Shown one piece after another: positions 1 through 5,627 of a stretch of 12,442 nucleotides of DNA. This DNA comes from Nocardioides sp. (GTDB taxonomy: Bacteria > Actinomycetota > Actinomycetes > Propionibacteriales > Nocardioidaceae), in the NCBI GenBank assembly GCA_023252065.1, contig JAHEXO010000015.1, positions 1 through 12,442 of the forward strand, read 5' to 3'. Made by a program: the position numbers and the translations under genes. Positions within the stretch are counted from its first letter, which is position 1. Every line of letters begins with the position of its first letter. The notes under the pieces were generated by a model. The model was not told the DNA's origin. It saw only the letters and a list, made by a program, of their open reading frames with translations, and did no database searches.

Positions 1-235
1 AATCCCGCTGTACTCCAACGCGGCGGGGATCATGCCGCTGGTGGTCGCCCACTACGACAAGGGGCTGCCGATGGGAACCCAGCTGGCCTTCATGATGGCC
101 GCCGTCGCACTCTCGCTACCGGAGATGATCCTGCTGCGCCGCGTGCTCAAGCCACAGCTCCTGGCCGCCTACGTCGCGGTCGTCGGGTCCGGCATCGTCG
201 CGGTCGGCTACCTGTTCAACGTCCTGCTCGCCTGA
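1..235 (+). CDS. ArsP-type permease, C-terminal fragment
   Basis: Only the last 77 or so residues are present; the 5' part lies before the window. The reading frame is open from base 2 and ends at TGA 233-235. The fragment starts IPLYSNAAGIMPLV, followed by two hydrophobic stretches (roughly FMMAAVALSLPEMILL and LLAAYVAVVGSGIVAVGYLF), and ends in GYLFNVLLA. The YSNAAG...P, ALSLPE and GYLFN patterns are those I associate with the PF03773 permease family (ArsP_1/UPF0718), inner-membrane exporters linked to organoarsenicals or arsenite. A thioredoxin-fold gene follows 31 bases downstream, a pairing common for this family, and the opposing operon carries arsenic genes. The family call rests on a short C-terminal piece, so the transported species is not known. 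Confidence 0.72.
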   Translation, partial: IPLYSNAAGIMPLVVAHYDKGLPMGTQLAFMMAAVALSLPEMILLRRVLKPQLLAAYVAVVGSGIVAVGYLFNVLLA

Positions 236-266
236 GCACGGCCCATCCTCGTCAGGAGGCACACAC

Positions 267-509
267 ATGTTGATCAAGGTCCTCGGACCCGGCTGCAAGA
301 ACTGCGTGGCCCTGGAGAAGGTGACCCGACAGGCCGTCGAGACGCTGCGGCTGGAGGCGACCGTGGAGAAGGTGACCGACTACCCGAGCATCGTGGCCTA
401 CGGAGTGATGGCCACCCCGGCGCTCGTCGTGGACGAGAGGGTGGTCATCTCCGGTCGCGTCCCGACCGTCCGCGAGGTCGGCGACCTGCTCACCGCCAAC
501 AGCGAGTGA
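267..509 (+). CDS. small thioredoxin-fold redox protein (redox-active disulfide protein 2 type)
   Basis: An 80-residue cytoplasmic protein with the active-site motif GPGC10KNC13 right after the first beta strand (MLIKVLGP), and the cis-proline loop ATP51ALVVD typical of the thioredoxin fold. It has no signal peptide. The length and the GPGCxxC context match the small archaeal/bacterial thioredoxin-like family (TM0996/MTH895 type). The ATG at 267 is preceded by a strong AGGAGG at 254-259, seven bases away. It lies 31 bases after the permease stop and is probably co-transcribed with it. It is usually found beside ArsP-type permeases, where a role in metalloid thiol chemistry is inferred rather than proven. 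Its stop is only 16 bases from the stop of the convergent arsenate reductase gene. Confidence 0.85.
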   Translation: MLIKVLGPGCKNCVALEKVTRQAVETLRLEATVEKVTDYPSIVAYGVMATPALVVDERVVISGRVPTVREVGDLLTANSE

Positions 510-525
510 TTCGCTCTCCTGCTCG

Positions 526-1005
526 TCACCAGGTGGAGACGAGGGAGGGCGGCAGCTCGATGTCGGGCACGAGCTCGACGAGCAGCTCCCGGACCCTGGT
601 GTCGATGTCGGCGACGATGCGGCGCACGGTCGCGTCGTCCTGCCCCTTGGGGTCGTCCAGTGGCCAGTCCCGATATCGGGCTCCCGGGACGTAGGGGCAG
701 TTCTCGCCGCAGCCCATGGTGATGGCCAGGTCGCTGCCGGCGATCATGTCGGAGGTCAGCAGCTTCGGCTCCTCTCTCGAGGTGTCGAGGCCGAGCTGTT
801 CCAGGACGCGGGCGACCTCGGGGTGGATGTGGTCGCCCGGCTCGGTCCCTGCCGACCTGGCCACCACCCGCCCGCCGGCGTAGTGCTCGGTGAGCAGCCT
901 GCTGATGACCGACCTGCCGCCGTTGGCTCGGCAGGCGTAGACGACGATGGGAAGGTGCTCGGGGGCGCCTTCTTCTGGGCTCCCGGGGGCCGGAGTGCTC
1001 GTCAC
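526..1005 (-). CDS. arsC: arsenate reductase, low-molecular-weight phosphatase family
   Basis: A 159-residue cytoplasmic enzyme predicted to reduce arsenate to arsenite. The LMW-phosphatase P-loop is C25-RANGG-R31-S, the general-acid pair is D118-P119 in DWPLDDPKGQ, and the segment TMGC99GENC103PYVPG supplies the extra cysteines used by redox-coupled ArsC enzymes. The P-loop is unusual: CRANGGRS followed by VISRLL instead of the common CxxNxxRSxxA. The GTG start at 1005 overlaps the aquaporin stop by four bases (GTGA), with AGGAG at 1012-1016 six bases upstream, so the start is well supported and translation is probably coupled. It is the last gene of the operon regulator-channel-reductase. 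Reductant (thioredoxin or mycothiol) cannot be read from sequence. A much longer reading frame exists in this frame, but its upstream part is antisense or shadow to the channel gene. Confidence 0.9.
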   Translation of the reverse strand: MTSTPAPGSPEEGAPEHLPIVVYACRANGGRSVISRLLTEHYAGGRVVARSAGTEPGDHIHPEVARVLEQLGLDTSREEPKLLTSDMIAGSDLAITMGCGENCPYVPGARYRDWPLDDPKGQDDATVRRIVADIDTRVRELLVELVPDIELPPSLVSTW

Positions 1006-1751
1006 GGAGCGCTCCTGATCTGTGCGTCGGGGTCGGTGTGGTGAGGTACGACGATGTCGTCGGCGACGTCGCCGATGTGGGGGAAGACGAGCGCTGTCAG
1101 GGCGACCGCTACGACGAGGCCGACGAGCTGTGCGGAGACGAACCCGGGCACCGAGCCGGGGGCGATGCCGGCGAAGCTGTGGGAGAACATCCGGCCGACG
1201 GTGACGGCCGGGTTGGCGAACGAGGTGCTCGAGGTGAACCAGTACGCGGCCCCGATGTAGGCGCCGACCGCAGGGGCGGCGAGCAGGCCGCGACCCGTGC
1301 GTGCGAGGGCGAAGATCAGTGCGATGAGGCCCGCGGTCGCCACGACCTCGCTGAGCAGGAGGTTGGCGCCGGAGCGGTCGGTGGTCGCGAGCTGGTCGAC
1401 GGGGACCTTGTACATGAGGTTGGCCAGCTCGGCACCGATGATCGCCCCGACCACCTGAGCGGCTGTGTAGGCGCCGACTTCGCCGCCCGTCAGCCCTGCG
1501 GTGACGCGGCGGCCCAGAACCCAGTCGGCAGCCGAGACCACCGGGTTGAAGTGCGCGCCGGAGACCGGGCCGAACCACAAGATGAGCACGGTCAGCCCGA
1601 ACGCCGTAGCGGTGGAGTTCTCCAGCAGCTGCAGCCCCACGTCGTCCGGTGAGAGGCGTTGGGCGGAGATCCCGGAGCCGACGACGACGGTGACCAGCAG
1701 CATGGTGCCGAGGGCTTCGGCGAGGAGGCGGCGCGAGAGATGTGCACGCAC
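1002..1751 (-). CDS. MIP/aquaporin-family channel of an arsenic operon
   Basis: About 249 residues with the two half-repeats of the major intrinsic protein family: GAHFNPV at 66-71 and FANPAV at 178-183, among roughly six membrane segments. The first motif is NPV rather than NPA. The residue after the second NPA is Val183, where most water and glycerol channels have the selectivity-filter arginine. Encoded between an ArsR-type regulator and an arsenate reductase, it is probably the exit route for neutral arsenite formed by the reductase, the role known for AqpS in rhizobia. The start is uncertain: GTG 1751 gives the usual family N-terminus MRAHLSRRLLAEALG but has no clear ribosome site; TTG 1787 would add 12 residues. 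The 110 bases between the upstream regulator stop and GTG 1751 hold no other gene that I can see. The stop overlaps the next start by four bases. Confidence 0.88.
   Translation of the reverse strand: MRAHLSRRLLAEALGTMLLVTVVVGSGISAQRLSPDDVGLQLLENSTATAFGLTVLILWFGPVSGAHFNPVVSAADWVLGRRVTAGLTGGEVGAYTAAQVVGAIIGAELANLMYKVPVDQLATTDRSGANLLLSEVVATAGLIALIFALARTGRGLLAAPAVGAYIGAAYWFTSSTSFANPAVTVGRMFSHSFAGIAPGSVPGFVSAQLVGLVVAVALTALVFPHIGDVADDIVVPHHTDPDAQIRSAP
1012..1016 (-). promoter_or_regulatory. ribosome binding site of the arsenate reductase
   Basis: AGGAG on the minus strand, six bases before GTG 1005. It decides the start of the reductase inside a frame that stays open for almost 1 kb further upstream. 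Confidence 0.75.
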
Positions 1752-1861
1752 AGGATGCTGGGGTCGGAGCTGCGGGTGGTCGGACAAGAGGGTTCCGTTC
1801 TCGGCGGGGGCTTTCGGACAGGGGCGGAGGGCAGCGGCTTTCCGGTGTCGGCGTGCGGGCT

Positions 1862-2578
1862 CTAGCCGGCGGCCACACTCGGGACGAGACGGGCGACGCG
1901 GGTGGCCAGATCGTCGTAGGCGCGGTCGTAGGCAGCCTTGGTCGCGGCGGGGACCGGGTCCGGCACCGACCAGTGCAGGGCCCGGGGGGCAAGGGAGGCC
2001 AGGGAGGCCCGGCTCAGCTCTTCGTGGGCGTTGTCGCACACCGTGACCAGCAGGTCGTCGGCGTCGAGCACGTCGACCAGGGACCGCGGCGTCTGTCGGC
2101 CCAAAGGGGTCCCACGTCGCACGGCGACCTCGGCGGCGCCTGGCGCGACCGAGTCGGCGGGGTGGGTCCCGGCCGAGGTGGCCGGCAGGTCGCTGGTGCC
2201 GTTCCAGAGCGCGGCTGCCAGCTGGGACCGTGCGGAGTTGGCGGTGCAGACGAACACCACTCGCGGGGCGCTCAGGTGCGCTCGGCATGGGCTCCGGAAC
2301 AGCTCGTCGAGGCCGGCAGGGCCGAGACGGAGGTAGGTCCGGCGTCGATCTGCCTCGGACCGGTGCTTCTCCACCAGTCCGGCGCGTTGGAGCACGCCGA
2401 GGTGGTGGGCGAGCAGGTTGGAGGCGATCCCCAGGTCGCGCTGCAGGTCCGTGGGCGAGACGTCACTGACGCTGAGTGCATCAACGATCCGGAGCCGGGC
2501 CGGGTCGGCCAGCGCGGCATGCAGCTGCACGCGGCGGGCGAGGTCAGGATCTCCTTCAGCAGTTTGCTCAGTAGACAT
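1862..2578 (-). CDS. ArsR-type regulator fused to LMW-phosphatase/arsenate-reductase domain
   Basis: A 238-residue two-domain protein. Residues about 10-95 are an ArsR/SmtB winged helix (ALADPARLRIVDALS, recognition region ASNLLAHHLGVLQRAGLV, wing EADRRRTYLRL). Residues about 104-238 are a low-molecular-weight phosphatase fold with P-loop C111-TANSA-R117-S and general-acid pair D207-P208 in HWSVPDPV. The only cysteines are C98, C111 and C181; the winged helix itself has none, so the classical ELCVCDL arsenite site is missing. It is the first gene of the - strand arsenic operon and probably represses it. Whether the phosphatase domain reduces arsenate, senses oxyanions, or both is open. The ATG at 2578 is chosen over an upstream in-frame ATG at 2629 because homology begins after it and a promoter places the transcript start exactly there. 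No ribosome site precedes it. Confidence 0.88.
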   Translation of the reverse strand: MSTEQTAEGDPDLARRVQLHAALADPARLRIVDALSVSDVSPTDLQRDLGIASNLLAHHLGVLQRAGLVEKHRSEADRRRTYLRLGPAGLDELFRSPCRAHLSAPRVVFVCTANSARSQLAAALWNGTSDLPATSAGTHPADSVAPGAAEVAVRRGTPLGRQTPRSLVDVLDADDLLVTVCDNAHEELSRASLASLAPRALHWSVPDPVPAATKAAYDRAYDDLATRVARLVPSVAAG

Positions 2579-2584
2579 TGAGGC

Positions 2585-2614
2585 AATATTCGTTGAGTGA
2601 ACCGGCCAGGTCAA
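2585..2614 (-). promoter_or_regulatory. sigma70-type promoter of the arsenic operon, predicted leaderless
   Basis: On the minus strand, TTGACC (2614-2609) is followed after 18 bases by AATATT (2590-2585). Six bases separate the -10 from the ATG at 2578, so the usual spacing puts +1 on the A of the start codon. The lack of a Shine-Dalgarno sequence agrees with a leaderless mRNA. TTGAG occurs twice on the plus strand across this site (2578-2582 and 2593-2597), a possible part of the operator. Confidence 0.6.
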
Positions 2615-2655
2615 GTGAGAGACCGGCACCGGTCCTCGCCACCGCGTCTGCGGCC

Positions 2656-2661
2656 TACACT
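2656..2661 (+). promoter_or_regulatory. possible -10 element for tRNA-Lys
   Basis: TACACT fits the actinobacterial TANNNT -10 pattern and would start transcription about 67 bases before the tRNA. I see no convincing -35 at 16-18 bases upstream, so this is a weak candidate. The rest of 2615-2734 shows no gene. Confidence 0.25.
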
Positions 2662-2734
2662 GGCGCGCGGCGTGGTGCGAGAACGACTCGGGAGACCGTC
2701 CGATGGGTTCTCCGGGTCTCGACCCCCACGTACC

Positions 2735-2807
2735 GGGCCCTTAGCTCAATTGGCAGAGCAGTGGACTTTTAATCCATGGGTTGTGGGTTCGAGTCCCACA
2801 GGGCCTA
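2735..2807 (+). tRNA. tRNA-Lys (anticodon TTT)
   Basis: The complete cloverleaf can be folded by eye. The acceptor stem is 2735-2741 with 2800-2806 (first pair G-U, the other six Watson-Crick). The D-arm is GCTC/GAGC at 2744-2759. The anticodon arm is GTGGA/TCCAT around loop CTTTTAA 2766-2772, with anticodon TTT at 2768-2770. The T-arm is GTGGG/CCCAC at 2783-2799 with loop TTCGAGT. A2807 is the discriminator. The 3' CCA is not encoded; the next bases are C then GTG, the start of the thiolase. Confidence 0.97.
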
Positions 2808-2808
2808 C

Positions 2809-3978
2809 GTGGGTCATGCCTTTCTCTACACCTCGGTCCGTACGCCGTTCGGCCGGTTCGGCGGTGCCCTCGCCGGCAACCGTCCCGACGACCTCGCCGC
2901 GACCGTCGTCCGCGCGGTGCTCGACCGGGCGCCGGGGCTCGACCCGGCGACCCTGGACGACGTCATCCTCGGCTGCGCCAACGGGGCCGGCGAGGACAAC
3001 CGCAACGTCGCCCGGATGGCGGTCCTGCTGGCCGGCCTCCCGGTGAGCGTCCCCGGCGTCACCGTCAATCGCCTCTGCGGCAGCAGCCTCCAGGCCGCGA
3101 TGGACGCCTCGCGGCTCGTCGAGACCGGCGACGCACGGGCCGTGCTCGCCGGCGGCGTCGAGTCGATGACCCGCGCCCCGTGGGTGCTGCCCAAGCCATC
3201 GCGCGCCTTCCCTGCGAGCAACGAGACGCTGGTGTCGACCACCCTGGGCTGGCGGCTGGTCAACGAGCGGATGCCGGCCGAGTGGACGGTCTCGCTCGGT
3301 GAGTGCAACGAGCAGCTGGCCGATGCACTGCACATCGGCCGGGAGCGCCAGGACGCGTTCGCGGCGCTCTCTCACCGCCGCGCCGCGGAGGCGTGGGATG
3401 ACGGCTTCTACGACGCGCTGGTCGTGCCCGTGGACGGGCTCGAGCGCGACGAGTGCGTCCGCCCCGACGCCGACGTCGCCACCCTGGCCGGGCTGCGGCC
3501 CGCGTTCCGGCCCGACGGCACGATCACCGCCGGCAACGCCTCGCCGTTGAACGACGGCGCGGCCGCGCTCCTACTCGCCGCCGAGGACGCCGACCTGGGC
3601 GTCGACCCGCTCGCGCGGGTGGCCGGCCGAGGGGTGGCCGCCCTCGAGCCGCAGCGTTTCGGTGTCGCTCCGGTCGAGGCTGCCGAGCGGGCGCTCGCAG
3701 CGGCCGGCATCGGCTGGTCGGACGTGGGTGCCGTGGAGCTCAACGAGGCGTTCGCCGTCCAGTCGCTGGCCTGCCTCGACGCGTGGCCGATCGACCCCGA
3801 GGTCGTGAACACCCGTGGCGGCGCCATCGCCATCGGTCATCCGCTCGGGGCTTCGGGCGCTCGCGTGCTCGGCACCCTCGCCCACGTGCTCCGTGAGCGC
3901 GGAGAGCGTTGGGGCCTGGCCGCGATCTGCATCGGGGTCGGCCAGGGTCTGGCCGTGGTGCTCGAGAACGTCAGCTGA
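2809..3978 (+). CDS. acetyl-CoA C-acyltransferase (thiolase)
   Basis: A 389-residue cytoplasmic thiolase, the full family length, that cleaves or condenses beta-ketoacyl-CoA. It has the acyl-accepting cysteine in NRLC90GSS, the NEAFA motif at 312-316, the catalytic histidine in AIGH344PLGASGAR, and the second catalytic cysteine in C374IGVGQG. Substrate range (acetoacetyl-, long-chain or beta-ketoadipyl-CoA) cannot be decided. The GTG at 2809 aligns M-GHAFLYTS-VRTP with the usual thiolase N-terminus residue for residue; the only earlier start, ATG 2776, lies inside the tRNA. There is therefore one base between tRNA and coding sequence and no ribosome site, so the mRNA probably arises from tRNA processing or from a start inside the tRNA. 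The 3' end overlaps the convergent NADH dehydrogenase by eight bases. Confidence 0.92.
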   Translation: MGHAFLYTSVRTPFGRFGGALAGNRPDDLAATVVRAVLDRAPGLDPATLDDVILGCANGAGEDNRNVARMAVLLAGLPVSVPGVTVNRLCGSSLQAAMDASRLVETGDARAVLAGGVESMTRAPWVLPKPSRAFPASNETLVSTTLGWRLVNERMPAEWTVSLGECNEQLADALHIGRERQDAFAALSHRRAAEAWDDGFYDALVVPVDGLERDECVRPDADVATLAGLRPAFRPDGTITAGNASPLNDGAAALLLAAEDADLGVDPLARVAGRGVAALEPQRFGVAPVEAAERALAAAGIGWSDVGAVELNEAFAVQSLACLDAWPIDPEVVNTRGGAIAIGHPLGASGARVLGTLAHVLRERGERWGLAAICIGVGQGLAVVLENVS

Positions 3979-5440
3979 CCGGCTGGCCGCGCTCGCCCGA
4001 GTCGGTGAAGCGGATCTCGGCCAGGGCCCGCTCCTCGAGCTCGTGACGGCGTCTGGCGGCGAGCTCCGGGTCGGGACCCGGTGACTCGTCGGGGAACGAG
4101 ACCAGGCCGGCCGCGCCACCCTCGAGTCGGGTCAGGGCCTCGCGCCCGAAGACCTGCTGCTCGGTGGCCGTGCGCTCCGACCGCCCTCGGCCCACGAACG
4201 ACACCGCCCAGCGCACCAAGGCGGTGAACCGGTTCTTGAACCCGGTCAGGTAGACCAGGTGCACACCCAGCCACAGGAGCCAGGCCACGAAGCCAGTCAG
4301 GCGCAGGCGGCCGATCCGGGCCACGGCCCGGAAGCGACTGATCGTCGCGAGGTCGCCCTTGTCGAAGTAGTGGAACGGCTTCTGCTGCGGCTTTCCGGCG
4401 AGGCGGTGCCGGATCTCCTTGGCGGCGTACTTCGCGCCCTGGATCGCCACCTGCGCGACGCCGGGAAGGTGGTCGAGGTCGATCATGTCGCCCACCACGA
4501 ACACCTCGGGGTAGCCCGGCAGCGTCAGGTCGGGGTTGACCCGGATCCGGCCCGCCCGGTCCAGCGGCGCTCCCGTCTGCTCCGACAGCGTCTTGGTCAA
4601 GGAGGACGCCTGCACCCCGGCCGCCCAGATCTTGGTCGCGGCCGAGATCCACTCCGTCCGCCCGTCCTTGTACTGCACGACGAGTCCCTGCTCCGTCAGG
4701 TCGGTGACCATGGCCCCCAGCAGGACCTCGATGCCCAGCTTCTCGAGGGCACGCTTGGTCTTGACGCCGAGGGCGGCGCCGAACGGCGGCAGCACCTGGC
4801 CGGCGGCGTCCACGAGCAAGATCCGCGCACGCTCGGAGTCGATCGAGCGGAAGTCGCGCCGCAACGTGCGGTGGGCCAGCTCGGCGATCTGGCCCGCCAT
4901 CTCGACACCTGTCGGCCCGGCACCGACCACCACGAAGGTGAGGAGGGCCCCGACGTCCTCACCGCGGGCCGCTCCCAGCTCGGCGAGCTCGAAGGCGCCG
5001 AAGATCCGACCCCGCAGCTCCAGTGCGTCGTCGATGCTCTTCATCCCGGGCGCGAACTCCGCGAAGTGGTCGTTGCCGAAGTAGGACTGCCCGGATCCTG
5101 CGGCGACGATCAGCGAGTCGTACGGCGTGACCGTGCTGCGGCCGAGCACCTGCGAGGTGACCGTGCGGGAGGCGAGGTCGATGGCGGTGACCTCGCCCAG
5201 CAGGACGCGCGCGTTCTTCTGCTTGGCCAGCACCTCGCGCGTCGACGGGGCGATCTCGCCCTCGCTGAGGATGCCGGTCGCCACCTGGTAGAGCAGGGGC
5301 TGGAAGAGGTGATGACTGGTGCGGGCCAGCACGGTGACGTCGACGTCCGCGCGCCGGAGCGCCTTGGTGCCGAACAGGCCACCGAAGCCCGACCCGATCA
5401 CCACGACCTGATGTCTCGCGCCACGCCCGACCTGTGTCAT
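3971..5440 (-). CDS. ndh: type II NADH:quinone oxidoreductase (NDH-2)
   Basis: A 489-residue single-subunit, non-proton-pumping NADH dehydrogenase that passes electrons from NADH through FAD to the quinone pool at the inner face of the membrane. It shows the FAD dinucleotide fold VVVIGSGFGG (12-21), the NADH fold VVVGAGPTG (170-178), the FAD-binding VFVVGD (313-318), and the quinone-site pattern AQVAIQGAKYAA (329-340). A C-terminal hydrophobic segment (FVAWLLWLGVHLVYLTGF, about 384-401) fits membrane attachment, followed by a charged tail of about 90 residues. ATG 5440 is preferred over an in-frame ATG at 5476 because GGTGGAG lies close upstream of it and homology starts just after. It is transcribed away from the ATP-binding gene and ends inside the last bases of the thiolase. 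No confident promoter for it was found in 5441-5530. Confidence 0.93.
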   Translation of the reverse strand: MTQVGRGARHQVVVIGSGFGGLFGTKALRRADVDVTVLARTSHHLFQPLLYQVATGILSEGEIAPSTREVLAKQKNARVLLGEVTAIDLASRTVTSQVLGRSTVTPYDSLIVAAGSGQSYFGNDHFAEFAPGMKSIDDALELRGRIFGAFELAELGAARGEDVGALLTFVVVGAGPTGVEMAGQIAELAHRTLRRDFRSIDSERARILLVDAAGQVLPPFGAALGVKTKRALEKLGIEVLLGAMVTDLTEQGLVVQYKDGRTEWISAATKIWAAGVQASSLTKTLSEQTGAPLDRAGRIRVNPDLTLPGYPEVFVVGDMIDLDHLPGVAQVAIQGAKYAAKEIRHRLAGKPQQKPFHYFDKGDLATISRFRAVARIGRLRLTGFVAWLLWLGVHLVYLTGFKNRFTALVRWAVSFVGRGRSERTATEQQVFGREALTRLEGGAAGLVSFPDESPGPDPELAARRRHELEERALAEIRFTDSGERGQPVS

Positions 5441-5553
5441 GTCTCCACCCTGCCTCGCGTCGTTCGCATGCGACAATCGGGAACGCGGTCCGATCGGCCG
5501 TAGGCGACCGTCGAGGTGGCGTATGTGGCTTGTGGAGCTCCTGTGCGGGTTGA

Positions 5554-5579
5554 GGTTTCAACGGTCACCGAGCGGGTAC
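5554..5579 (+). promoter_or_regulatory. SigB/SigF-type stress promoter
   Basis: GGTTT at 5554-5558 and GGGTAC at 5574-5579 are 15 bases apart, a close match to the actinobacterial SigB/SigF promoter pattern (GTTT, 14-17 bases, GGGTA). Transcription would begin near 5586, about 40 bases before the GTG of the ATP-binding protein. An inverted repeat GTTGA-GGTT-TCAAC (5549-5562) overlaps the -35 element and could be an operator. Confidence 0.6.
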
Positions 5580-5627
5580 ACGAGCCGGGACTGGCGCGGT
5601 CGGCGCGCCTGACCCTGTGGAGAGACA

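Noticed and set aside
1006..1992. Upstream extension of the arsenate reductase frame to a 488-residue protein
   Set aside because: The added part is Arg/Pro-rich and lies over the real channel and regulator genes; GTG 1005 has a good ribosome site and a coupled overlap.
1742..2581. Long + strand reading frame opposite the arsenic operon
   Set aside because: It mirrors the regulator and channel on the other strand, has Gly/Arg-rich low-complexity translation and no recognisable motif.
2776..2808. ATG at 2776 as thiolase start
   Set aside because: It is inside the tRNA anticodon arm, and the added residues are the translation of the tRNA T-arm.
5440..5476. ATG 5476 as NADH dehydrogenase start
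   Set aside because: The 12 added residues are polar and outside the family homology, and ATG 5440 has a nearby GGTGGAG.
4259..5503. 414-residue + strand reading frame
   Set aside because: It is the antisense shadow of the NADH dehydrogenase, whose FAD and NADH motifs are clear.
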